A stretch of DNA of 64,000 bases from Niastella caeni (GTDB taxonomy: Bacteria > Bacteroidota > Bacteroidia > Chitinophagales > Chitinophagaceae): positions 62,001-126,000 of the forward strand of contig NZ_STFF01000012.1 of NCBI RefSeq assembly GCF_004834005.1. Reading direction: 5' to 3'. The notes under the pieces were generated by a model. It was not told the origin of the DNA, searched no databases, and saw only the letters and a program-made list of their open reading frames with translations. A program made the translations under genes and the position numbers. Positions 17,589-25,227 of this stretch are shown here, in pieces; position 1 is the stretch's first letter, and each line of letters begins with the position of its first letter.

Positions 17589-17619
17589 TTGTCCACATAG
17601 TTATCCACAAGTATTTTTG
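17589..17619 (+). promoter_or_regulatory. Bacteroidota promoter (TTG-N20-TATTTTTG) carrying two DnaA-type boxes
   Basis: TTG at 17589-17591 and TATTTTTG at 17612-17619 are separated by 20 bases and match the Bacteroidota sigma consensus TTG / TAnnTTTG. TTGTCCACA (17589-17597) and the perfect DnaA box TTATCCACA (17601-17609) occupy the -33 element and spacer, so DnaA bound there would compete with polymerase. Transcription should begin near 17625. Confidence 0.65.
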
Positions 17620-17624
17620 GAGCC

Positions 17625-17748
17625 AAGTTGATTGACGGGGATTAACAACCTCGTATCTCGTCCAGAGTCCTTTAATTCAACCGTCCAAAAGTCATTTCAA
17701 TATTCTATGGATACCGGCGAAAGTCCAATGTCAATCAACTTTTTTTTA
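17625..17748 (+). ncRNA. Small RNA candidate (possibly 6S-like)
   Basis: The predicted transcript begins with AAGTTGATTGAC (17625-17636), and its exact reverse complement GTCAATCAACTT lies at 17730-17741, directly followed by a T-run to 17748. So the RNA would be about 124 bases, closed by a 12-bp stem that also forms a terminator. Inside, GGATT/AGTCC (17639-17643 / 17722-17726), CC/GG (649-650 / 716-717) and GTATC/GATAC (17653-17657 / 17710-17714) extend a rod with internal loops and an open end. That shape recalls 6S RNA, and a 6S-Flavo family of similar size is known in Bacteroidota, but I cannot confirm the match by eye. No open reading frame of note lies inside. Confidence 0.55.
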
Positions 17749-17985
17749 GCCTTTTACTTTTTAGTCAATATACTGTCCCTGTAAAAACACGTACATCCAT
17801 TCCCTGCTAACATCTGTCAACCTTTGAAAACAGCGTACCCGATAATCAATTCCTGGAAAGGCCTGGCTGTTTTGGCTCGTATTAATCCCTAGCTTATGGA
17901 ATCTGTTCAGAGTACCATTGTCAATAACCTTATGATCCTCTGAAAGTATTAAACGTTGTTGGTTAGAGCTGTGTGTAAATTTACT

Positions 17986-18044
17986 ATACCTGCTTTTTTT
18001 ATTCGTGCTATCGGTACGGCAATAAAAAGGCAGGTATTTTTTTT
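17986..18044 (+). terminator. Strong plus-strand terminator with no known upstream gene
   Basis: ATACCTGC (17986-17993) pairs with GCAGGTAT (18030-18037) and the stem continues inward with TTTTTATT / AATAAAAA. Eight T follow on the plus strand. Both flanking genes are on the minus strand, so it must serve a plus-strand transcript starting in the preceding gap, either read-through of the small RNA or a second one. Confidence 0.7.
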
Positions 18045-18198
18045 GCCCCCTAGCCCCCTAAAGGGGGGAAATAGGCAAAGTGCATTTTTATTCAATATCT
18101 TTTTCTCATTTTGGGAGCAATGTGGATACTTGTAACTGTAGCAAAAGCCCTACAAGTTGGCAGACTCGGTAATTTACTCCCCTTTAGGGGCTGGGGGT
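18045..18198. repeat. Pair of CCCCTAAAGGGG elements in inverted orientation
   Basis: GCCCCCTAGCCCCCTAAAGG (18045-18064, followed by GGGG) and CCCCTTTAGGGGCTGGGGGT (18179-18198) are copies of one element in opposite orientation, about 110 bases apart. The second copy supplies the last three codons and the stop of the helicase gene (Pro-Ser-Pro-stop). Confidence 0.75.
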
Positions 18199-20835
18199 AT
18201 TCAACTGCGCCTGCATCCTTTTTACGCGGTCTTCGAGTTTTTCCGATGTGAGATTTTCCCGCATACTATCTACTTTAATGGGAAAACAGAATGGGGTTAA
18301 CTGCTGTGGAAATGTTATGATGATTGTCGATTGCTGCACCCTTTCCAACATATTACGTAACCGTACTTCTTCCATCTGCTGATCGAATACTTCCTGGTAA
18401 GATTGTCGCAATAGTAAATTGCCCGGCTCATACTCTGAAAATACATTGAATAATAACGATGCCGAAGATTGTAAGTGCCGCGCCTTCTTTTGCTCGCCGG
18501 GATAACCCTGAAATATCAGTCCGCCAATAACGGCTATATCGCGAAATTTTCGTTTTGCCATCTCTGTTGCATTTGCACTTCGCTGAATATCAGCCAATAA
18601 ATTGTCTGCGCTGAACAGTTCATACACATTGGTGTCATCCACCGGTATGGGCTGATCACTCAACAGTTCAAACCCATAGTCATTCATGGCAAATGAAAAG
18701 GTGATGGGCGTTATTTTACTGATGCGCCAGGCCAGGATGGCAGCCATGGCTTCATGCACCAGCCGGCCTTCGAACGGGAATACAAACAGGTGGTACCCGT
18801 CTTTAGTTTCTATCTGTTCAATCAACAATTCATTGGCGCCGGGTACGTGGGAGAGTTGTTGTTGCAGGTTGAATAGTGGTTCCAATACTTTCAGTTCGAT
18901 GTCGGTTGAGTGGGATGGTGAATGGTGAATGGTGAGTGGTGAGTGGGAGTCTTTTTTTTGCTTCTCACGATTATTTGTTGGCTTTCCTAAACTTTTAGCC
19001 TCATCGAATTTCTCCCGCAACTTCTTGCCCAAATTAGCACTCAACGGCATGCGGCCGCCCTGCCAACTGGGAACGATCGATTTCTTAGCGTTTGATTTTC
19101 GAACCAGCGCCGTCATGTCTTTAATGGTTACCAACTCCAGTTGACGCCCGGCCAGGGTAAAAACATCGCCGGGCGAAAGACGGGTAATGAACCATTCTTC
19201 TATTACGCCAATAAATCCACCGCTCACGAATTTTACTTTCATCATGGCCTCGCTAACAATAGTGCCAATATGCATCCGGTGGCGCATGGCTATGCGGCGG
19301 CTGGTAATGCGATATACATCGTCTATGATCTCAACTTTTTTATATTCATCGTATTGCTGCAAGGCATTGCCGCCCGAGGTAATGAATTCCAAAATGGCCA
19401 TCCACTCGTTGCGGGTCATGTCGCGATAACAATACGTAGATCTTATTTCCTCAAACAACGCTGCCGGTCGAAAGCCATCTGAAATGGCCAGGGTGCTGAG
19501 GAATTGTATCAGCACATCGAAACACAACTGCATGGGTTCCCTGCTTTCAATGAAGGTTTCTTCAACCGCCTTTTTCAAAGCTGCGGCTTCTACCAGTTCC
19601 AGCGAATGGGTGGGGAGAAAATAAATTTTACTTACATCGCCCGGACTATGACCGCTTCGTCCGGCGCGTTGCAAAAAGCGGGCAACGCCTTTGGGCGATC
19701 CTACCTGTATAACGGTTTCAACCGGGCGAAAATCAACGCCGAGGTCAAGACTGGCAGTACATACCACTGCCTTGAGCTTGCCGGTGTGCAAGGCTTCTTC
19801 TACCCAGATGCGCAGTTCCTGTTCAATACTGCCGTGGTGCAGGGCGATGGTCCCAGCCAGGTCGGGCGCAACGTTTAACAAGGCCTGGTACCACTGCTCG
19901 CTCATACCGCGGGTATTAATAAATATCAGCGTGGTGCGACTGGCATTTAAGATGGGCAATACTTTATGGATCAGTTTTAATCCCAGGTGCCCCGCCCATG
20001 GATACTTTTCTATTTCGTCGGGAATGATAGATTCAATGACCACGTCTTTGCGGATGTTGGCTTTGACGGTAGCAGCCATCTCCCGGCCCCCTTCGCCAAC
20101 TGACGGAGAGGAGTAATTATATATTGGAGAGAGCAGCACTTCTTTCGCCTGGTCGAGATTGCCGATGGTAGCTGATATTCCCCAGACTTTCAATGGGCAA
20201 TATGCAATAGGCAATTGGCTATTGGCCGATTGAGGTCCTTTGTCTATTGTCGGTTGCCCCTTCTCTATTGACTTTCGCAGTGCAACAAGCCGTGACACGG
20301 CCAGTTCAACCTGCACGCCTCTTTTGGAACCGATCAATTCGTGCCATTCATCCACTGCCATGATCTGTAGTTTTTCAAAAACGGCCGGGTAACCTTTTTG
20401 CGCCAGCAAAAGGTGCAGGCTTTCGGGTGTAATGATCAGTACTTCGGGCATCCGGCGTTTTTGACGCTGCCGTTCGCTTATTTCGGTATCGCCGTTGCGA
20501 ATGCCAATGTTCCATTGCATGCCCAGTTCTGTGATCACTTCTTCCATAGCCCGGCCAATGTCTTTGGCCAATGCGCGCAGCGGAGTAATCCACAGTAGTT
20601 GTAACCCACTATTTGCTTTGGATTTCCAGTTTTCAGGGTGGTGATTGATAAAGTCGATAATGGCACCCAGAAAAACAGAAAAGGTCTTTCCACAACCCGT
20701 GGGTGCATTTACCAGTCCGCTTTTGCCATCGATGATGTGTTGCCACGTTTCTTCCTGGAAGGGGAATGGGTGAAGGCCTTTGTTTGACAGCCAGTCAACT
20801 ATGATCTTATATCCGGTAGATGTTTGAAGCCTCAT
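18184..20835 (-). CDS. Lhr-like DEXH helicase, ligase-associated DNA damage response type
   Basis: A superfamily 2 helicase of 883 residues, matching the helicase that accompanies a bacterial ATP-dependent ligase and beta-CASP exonuclease in a DNA repair set. Motif I is NAPTGCGKT (43-51), motif II DEWH (162-165), motif III SAT (221-223), and motif VI is in ARFLQRAGRSGHSPG. The Lhr C-terminal winged-helix part follows. Three in-frame insertions interrupt it, each encoded by intergenic-type repeats: residues 189-214, 236-254 and about 628-643; the last three residues also come from a repeat. ATG 20835 is preferred over a GTG at 20859. Partner genes lie 5-8 kb away at 26108-28809. Insertions seem to avoid motifs, so activity is plausible. 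Confidence 0.9.
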   Translation of the reverse strand: MRLQTSTGYKIIVDWLSNKGLHPFPFQEETWQHIIDGKSGLVNAPTGCGKTFSVFLGAIIDFINHHPENWKSKANSGLQLLWITPLRALAKDIGRAMEEVITELGMQWNIGIRNGDTEISERQRQKRRMPEVLIITPESLHLLLAQKGYPAVFEKLQIMAVDEWHELIGSKRGVQVELAVSRLVALRKSIEKGQPTIDKGPQSANSQLPIAYCPLKVWGISATIGNLDQAKEVLLSPIYNYSSPSVGEGGREMAATVKANIRKDVVIESIIPDEIEKYPWAGHLGLKLIHKVLPILNASRTTLIFINTRGMSEQWYQALLNVAPDLAGTIALHHGSIEQELRIWVEEALHTGKLKAVVCTASLDLGVDFRPVETVIQVGSPKGVARFLQRAGRSGHSPGDVSKIYFLPTHSLELVEAAALKKAVEETFIESREPMQLCFDVLIQFLSTLAISDGFRPAALFEEIRSTYCYRDMTRNEWMAILEFITSGGNALQQYDEYKKVEIIDDVYRITSRRIAMRHRMHIGTIVSEAMMKVKFVSGGFIGVIEEWFITRLSPGDVFTLAGRQLELVTIKDMTALVRKSNAKKSIVPSWQGGRMPLSANLGKKLREKFDEAKSLGKPTNNREKQKKDSHSPLTIHHSPSHSTDIELKVLEPLFNLQQQLSHVPGANELLIEQIETKDGYHLFVFPFEGRLVHEAMAAILAWRISKITPITFSFAMNDYGFELLSDQPIPVDDTNVYELFSADNLLADIQRSANATEMAKRKFRDIAVIGGLIFQGYPGEQKKARHLQSSASLLFNVFSEYEPGNLLLRQSYQEVFDQQMEEVRLRNMLERVQQSTIIITFPQQLTPFCFPIKVDSMRENLTSEKLEDRVKRMQAQLNTPSP
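18905..18950 (-). repeat. In-frame GGTGAATGGTGAGTGG word repeat inside the helicase gene
   Basis: GATGGTGAATGGTGAATGG and GTGAGTGGTGAGTGG (18914-18948) are the same words as in gaps at 22903 and 57480. They encode SPLTIHHSPSHS in the C-terminal half of the helicase. Confidence 0.75.
20084..20114 (-). repeat. In-frame repeat element inside the helicase gene (GCCAACTG...GGAGAGGAG type)
   Basis: CGGCCCCCTTC joined to GCCAACTGACGGAGAGGAGT. The first 11 bases are identical and the next 20 differ at one base from the two ends of the element at 27403-27444 in the ligase gene. Here the middle (eight bases plus) is missing. It encodes SSPSVGEGGRE in the helicase. Confidence 0.8.
20191..20270 (-). repeat. 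In-frame CAATAGGCAATT-type word repeat inside the helicase gene
   Basis: Words such as CAATGGGCAATATGCAATAG, GGCAATTGGCTATTGGC and TCTATTGTC...TCTATTGAC run for 80 bases just before motif III. They encode helicase residues about 189-214, which have no counterpart in the usual ALRPxLKVWGISATIG spacing. Confidence 0.75.
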
Positions 20836-21206
20836 AACACTAGGGCATGAGACAAACACAACGATGAGTTTCAGACATGCCTTTTCCTTTGTGGGGTAAT
20901 TTAGTGAATTTTCGATTGATGGATTGATTGCTTGATTGTTAGGCTTGCAGATGTTCTGGAGCCCGAGCTAAAGGGGTAACCATCGAACAACCGGGCCTAT
21001 ATCTTTCCCTATTTTGGAAAATTTTTCCGGTAAATGGAAGCAAATACGCATTACTATATGTTTTCATAATAGCAGTAGGGGTATTTCATTAAAATTTATA
21101 AATGGTTATAAGTGTAATTGATACAGGTATTTACGCATTAAGATGTAGATGTTATGGCGCACAGATGCAATCTTTTTGTAATCTGGCCTGCGTTTAGATA
21201 ATTCCT
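20836..21206. other. 371-base gap, sparse repeats, AT-rich
   Basis: This divergent gap lies between the helicase and the T9SS protein. GATTGATGGATTGATTGCTTGATTG (20915-20940) is a short word array of the type found at 33050 and 43785. The rest is AT-rich and probably holds both promoters, but I see no full TTG-N20-TAnnTTTG match. Confidence 0.5.
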
Positions 21207-22838
21207 ATGCGCAAACCCCAACCCCCGACCCACATGAAAATGAATTTCCGTACTCCGGCCAATAGCCGCTGGTTATTGGTGGTCTATTGGGTGGTATGTT
21301 CCACCCGGGCAGTAACAGCCCAATGCCCTGCCGGCAGTATTATTAATACTGGCGGAACAATTACCAACGGCCAAACTGCATGTATCACCACTGCATTTAG
21401 CGGATCCATTCAGTTAAATAATGGTGCTACCATGGTCGTCATAAATGGTGGTGATTATACTGGTAATCTTTCAACCAATCAGGGATCTGCCATACAAATA
21501 GAAGCGGGCGGAAGGTTTGCGCCGAGCACGGCAAATAGTTTTTCCGCCAGTCTTACAAATAGCGGAATGGTGGTAATAAATAATATTTCGATCAGTAACG
21601 GTGCGGCTATTACCAATAGCGGCAGCTTTACCTGGGCAGGCAACTGGAACCAGAACAGTGCGCTTACGGTGTCGAACACTGCTTGTGGCACTATGACCTT
21701 TGATCAGGGTACCAACATGGGCAACAATGCAGTGATATTGAATAGTGGAATATTGAATTTTGCACAGGGGCTGAATACCAACAGCGGTACAACTATTAAT
21801 AACCGGGGAAGATTGACAGTTGCCGGCGATATGAATTCATCGGGTTTGATCTACAATCAGCATATAGCCGTTTTCAGAGGCGGTAATAATAATATCAATA
21901 GCGGTGATTCCATTATTAACCTGGGCGAGATGACCTTTTCGAACAGCGTTAACAGTTCGCCGGGTATGCGCAATGAGGGTTTGTTTACAGTTGGTGGAAC
22001 ATTTACGATCAACAGCAACAGGTTTCTTCTAAATAACAGCAATGCACAGTTGCGTGTGAACGGTTTAAATAACAACGCCCAGGTACAGGGAAATGGCAGT
22101 TTGTATGTTTCCGGTGGAATAACCAATAACAATTCTATTTCGGGATATGGCGGCGGCGCTCAGCAATTGACCGTTAATCAAAGTATTTCGGGCACTACCA
22201 GTAACCTGAACGTAAATGGCGGCCTGGTAGCTGGTGATACTGTTACTTACACCCCAACCATGGATAATCCGGATGCCTGTACTGTGTTGCCAGTAAAATT
22301 GTCTTCACTGCAGGCTGTTTATCAACATAATCAGGTTCAATTAAACTGGACTGCCTATGCGCAGTCAAACGTTCGCTCCTTTACCATTGAATATAGCCAG
22401 AATGCGCAGTCGTTTACCGCAGCCGGTGAATTGATGGCCACTGGCGATAATAACCAGGCTACCCCATACGGGTATACGCATTCTCCTGCTGTTACAGGAA
22501 CCGTTTTTTACCGGATTCGCGAAACAGCTATTGATGGAAAAGTGTATTACAGTAATATGGTGGTAGTGAAAACAGGGAATGCATTATTGGCAACAACCGA
22601 AGTGTTCCCCAATCCTTTTGCCGAAAACCTGCAAATTAGTATGCAACTGGAGAAAGCCGGAATGATCCAGATCGCGCTGTACGATGCTGGCGGTCGATTG
22701 ATAAGAAAGCTTCAACAGCACGGGCTGGCAGGCAGAAATACCATAGCCATGAGTAGTTTGAGGGCGCTGTTGCCCGGTACCTACCTGTTGCAAATAAAAG
22801 CAGGCGAACATACTACGTTCGAGAAACTGATTAAATGA
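21207..22838 (+). CDS. Secreted Asn/Gly-rich repeat protein with type IX sorting domain
   Basis: A 543-residue exported protein. A signal peptide ends near TRAVTAQC; the more likely start is ATG 21234 (MKMNFRTP). The middle (about 40-360) is rich in Asn, Ser, Thr and Gly with repeated short beta units such as NSGxxxxxxNxxxNSGTTINNRG, which look like a parallel beta-helix or adhesin stalk. A fibronectin-like segment (LPVKLSSLQAVYQHNQVQLNWTA is its start) precedes a C-terminal T9SS type A sorting domain beginning TEVFPNPFAENLQISM and ending TTFEKLIK. It is probably displayed on the cell surface by the SprA-dependent system. Function beyond that is unknown. Confidence 0.85.
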   Translation: MRKPQPPTHMKMNFRTPANSRWLLVVYWVVCSTRAVTAQCPAGSIINTGGTITNGQTACITTAFSGSIQLNNGATMVVINGGDYTGNLSTNQGSAIQIEAGGRFAPSTANSFSASLTNSGMVVINNISISNGAAITNSGSFTWAGNWNQNSALTVSNTACGTMTFDQGTNMGNNAVILNSGILNFAQGLNTNSGTTINNRGRLTVAGDMNSSGLIYNQHIAVFRGGNNNINSGDSIINLGEMTFSNSVNSSPGMRNEGLFTVGGTFTINSNRFLLNNSNAQLRVNGLNNNAQVQGNGSLYVSGGITNNNSISGYGGGAQQLTVNQSISGTTSNLNVNGGLVAGDTVTYTPTMDNPDACTVLPVKLSSLQAVYQHNQVQLNWTAYAQSNVRSFTIEYSQNAQSFTAAGELMATGDNNQATPYGYTHSPAVTGTVFYRIRETAIDGKVYYSNMVVVKTGNALLATTEVFPNPFAENLQISMQLEKAGMIQIALYDAGGRLIRKLQQHGLAGRNTIAMSSLRALLPGTYLLQIKAGEHTTFEKLIK

Positions 22839-22868
22839 TGTTACACGAGGGTTATTTTTGCACATCAG

Positions 22869-22896
22869 GCCCCGCTTCTGCGGGGTTTGCTTTTTT
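22869..22896 (+). terminator. Rho-independent terminator of the T9SS protein gene
   Basis: CCCCGC-TTCT-GCGGGG (22870-22885) with tail TTTGCTTTTTT, 31 bases after the stop codon. Confidence 0.9.
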
Positions 22897-23121
22897 GGGT
22901 GAATGGAGAGTGGTGAATAAACTCGCGAATTTTAAGCACGCTTCATTAATTTCAAATGGCCTGTAATTGCTCTCTCGCGTTTGTTGCTCCTTCTCGTAGT
23001 TTCAGCGAAGCAAGGCCGGTTTTTAGTATTTGGCTTCTATTGATTGCTTGCAGCGTGCAGCTTGAAGCGGTATGCACCCCGCATTCACTAAAGCTTCAGG
23101 GCACAACATTAATCTTAAGTA
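22897..23121. repeat. Intergenic gap with GGTGAATGGAGAGTGG and AGCTTGAAGCG words
   Basis: A short GTGAATGG array at 22900-22918 and GCTTGCAGCGTGCAGCTTGAAGC at 23045-23068. The two are unrelated words side by side. No gene seen. Confidence 0.5.
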
Positions 23122-24504
23122 CTAAAGGGTCTTAAGGTACTCAATCACCGCTTTGCGTTCCTTTTCCGTTAACTTATCCCCAAACGTATGGCCGTAGTTG
23201 CCATAACCGGGCAGGTCGGAATTGTAAATGTTTTTGCCGCCGGGTTTTTCTTCTTTAGTGTATTTCCAGCCAAGCTTTTCATAATCGTATTCAGGTTTGT
23301 CGAAATCGCGGCTCCAGTATTTGGGGCGAAGATCGCTGTTGATCAACGCTTCCAGCGTTGGTACTGATCCGTTATGCAGGAAAGGAGCCGTTACCCAGAT
23401 ACCATCGAGCGGTGGCGCTATGTAACCCATAAATGGTTCCAGTCGGGCAGGGTGGTCGCCTGTAGTGAACCAACTTTGGTTGAACCAGTTTACAAACTGC
23501 GGACTGCTATAATTGCTCTTGTATAAAAAGGAATCGGTTTGAATAATGGATTCCGGTATCAACAGGTTGGGGTATCTTTCTGTTGCGCCATACGTACCGT
23601 GGCAATTGGAACAACTCTTATTAAAGATGGTTTCACCTTCTTTAGCCAGAGATTGATTGATAGTGCCGGGATATTTAGGCGGTTCCAGCGAATAGATATA
23701 CGCCAGCAGATCGGGCATGTGTGTGTCTACTTCGTGCGATTCGGCGGTGTCGTTTACTGTAAGCAGGTTGGAAGCCATTAAGAATCGCCCAAAGTCACCC
23801 CGGCCAAACCCATTATAGAACATTGCATTCTTTTTCTTCAGCAACCACCATGGTGGTACATCCGATGGAATAACACCTTCGGGTATTTCCAGTTGGGCCT
23901 CCGGGTTCCATTTAAATGTTATCGGGTCGCGATGCGCTACCAGTACGGCCGCCAGGCGATCGGCGGAGTTTACACCTCTTATCTCTGCGATGAGGAATGG
24001 ACTGATCGTTTTGGCAACATCAATAAATGGTTTGGCTGCTTTGTATTTATTCGGCGCTGTGAGCTTAAGCATGTTTTCAACCGCTCTCAGGTTCTTAAGG
24101 TTCAGCTTTTCATTATTGGTAAAATCAATAAACGTGTTGCCCAGTCCCATCACAAGCTGATTGTCGAATACCTGGGCGTGGCATTGCAGGCAGTTGGGGG
24201 CTACCAGCGCCTCGCCATTGGGTGAGGTAACCGTTGTGTATTCGTGGGAAATGTCGGCATTTTTTCCGGTGCGGTTGAGGTAGTTGGTTTTGTTTTTGCC
24301 CATGCCCATGACGAAAATGTTGAAGGGAATACCACCTTTTACATAATCGCCGGTTGTGAGGTACTCATATCCTTTTTGGGCATTGCCGCCTGTGCGTTGC
24401 ACGCTTGGCGGAATAGGAACGGGTTCATATTCGCCATTGGTTAACACACCGGTAAAGGCCACACCACTGATCACAATGAGAGCGAGTACCATCCATTTTT
24501 TCAT
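23122..24504 (-). CDS. Exported di-haem c-type cytochrome, peroxidase-like
   Basis: A 460-residue periplasmic cytochrome. The N-terminus KKWMVLALIVISGVAF is a signal or anchor. Two haem-binding motifs are visible: CLQCH in the first third and CSNCH in the last third. The C-terminal part (APFLHNGSVPTLEALINS) resembles the end of di-haem peroxidase/thiosulfate-oxidase-like proteins, where the Met/His ligands sit near an FLHNGSVPTL loop. It could reduce peroxide or transfer electrons to another acceptor. It is on the same strand as the azoreductase gene next to it, 66 bases apart. Confidence 0.85.
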   Translation of the reverse strand: MKKWMVLALIVISGVAFTGVLTNGEYEPVPIPPSVQRTGGNAQKGYEYLTTGDYVKGGIPFNIFVMGMGKNKTNYLNRTGKNADISHEYTTVTSPNGEALVAPNCLQCHAQVFDNQLVMGLGNTFIDFTNNEKLNLKNLRAVENMLKLTAPNKYKAAKPFIDVAKTISPFLIAEIRGVNSADRLAAVLVAHRDPITFKWNPEAQLEIPEGVIPSDVPPWWLLKKKNAMFYNGFGRGDFGRFLMASNLLTVNDTAESHEVDTHMPDLLAYIYSLEPPKYPGTINQSLAKEGETIFNKSCSNCHGTYGATERYPNLLIPESIIQTDSFLYKSNYSSPQFVNWFNQSWFTTGDHPARLEPFMGYIAPPLDGIWVTAPFLHNGSVPTLEALINSDLRPKYWSRDFDKPEYDYEKLGWKYTKEEKPGGKNIYNSDLPGYGNYGHTFGDKLTEKERKAVIEYLKTL

Positions 24505-24570
24505 GCGCAGGAATTGTATCTCAAATTTACGAAATTCAAATTTGGCGGCTTACCCGGTTGCATGTTAAAA

Positions 24571-25176
24571 TTATAGGTTTGTTTGAAAGCATGCCATAAT
24601 CGCATGCCTGATCTCTTCCATGGCCTTTATGGCATACGCTTCGTTCCTGGTGCCTTCCAGCGGAAATACGGTCACTTTTTCAATGCCAATAAAATTCAGT
24701 ATTGTTCGTAAATATCCTTCCTGGAAATCCAGTTGCTCCAGTTGAAGGCTTCTGTACAAACCGCCTTTCGCATGAATAATAAATGCTTCTTTTCCGTTTA
24801 ACAATCCCCTGAATGCACCGCCTTCTGCATACGTAAATGTTTTGTGTATTCTTACAATATGATCGATGTAGGACTTCAGCGTTGATGGCAGCGACAAATT
24901 GTACAAGGGACTGCTTATGAGCAGGGCATCTGCCGCCTGCAGTTCATTCAACAGTGTATCGGAAAGCGCCAGTACATCTGGCGGAGCAGGGTTCATAAAA
25001 AAAGCTTCAGTTAACTGTTGATTGAGATGCGGAACGGGCTCGGCGGCCAGGTCGCGATAAATGATCTGGCTGTCAGGATACCTGATCTGCCATTGGTTTT
25101 GAAAATAATCTGCCAGCTCCCGGCTGTATGAATGGGCTTTTCTGATACTGGCGTCGATCCTTAATAATGTCTTCAT
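24571..25176 (-). CDS. azoR: FMN-dependent NADH-azoreductase / quinone reductase
   Basis: A 201-residue flavodoxin-fold reductase. The FMN phosphate loop is RIDASIRKAHSYSREL near the N-terminus; SSPLYNLSLPSTLKSYIDHIVR and IHAKGGLY match the AzoR/AcpD family. It reduces quinones or azo compounds with NADH as a two-electron step. It lies directly downstream of an ECF41-like sigma factor gene on the same strand (51 bases). ECF41 genes commonly neighbour small redox enzymes, so it is a candidate regulon member. Confidence 0.9.
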   Translation of the reverse strand: MKTLLRIDASIRKAHSYSRELADYFQNQWQIRYPDSQIIYRDLAAEPVPHLNQQLTEAFFMNPAPPDVLALSDTLLNELQAADALLISSPLYNLSLPSTLKSYIDHIVRIHKTFTYAEGGAFRGLLNGKEAFIIHAKGGLYRSLQLEQLDFQEGYLRTILNFIGIEKVTVFPLEGTRNEAYAIKAMEEIRHAIMACFQTNL

Positions 25177-25227
25177 AGAAGTTTTATTACTTAAGACAAT
25201 TACCTCAACGCACAGGTGACAGTTATT

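Larger units (their letters stand above)
17335..18183. other. 849-base gene-free region: small-RNA candidate, terminator and DnaA-like boxes
   Basis: No credible protein gene lies here on either strand. It is AT-rich. From left to right it contains the upstream region of the response regulator, two DnaA-type boxes inside a Bacteroidota promoter (17589-17619), a small-RNA candidate (17625-17748), about 240 bases with no signal I can name, a strong plus-strand terminator (17986-18044), two CCCCTAAAGGGG-type elements (18045-18068, 18179-18198) and a further DnaA-like box (18121-18129). Confidence 0.7.

Noticed and set aside
17335..18183. The gene-free region as the chromosomal origin
   Set aside because: Only one perfect DnaA box and two near boxes, no dnaA, dnaN, gyr, rpmH or par genes nearby. 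Kept only as a DnaA-box finding.
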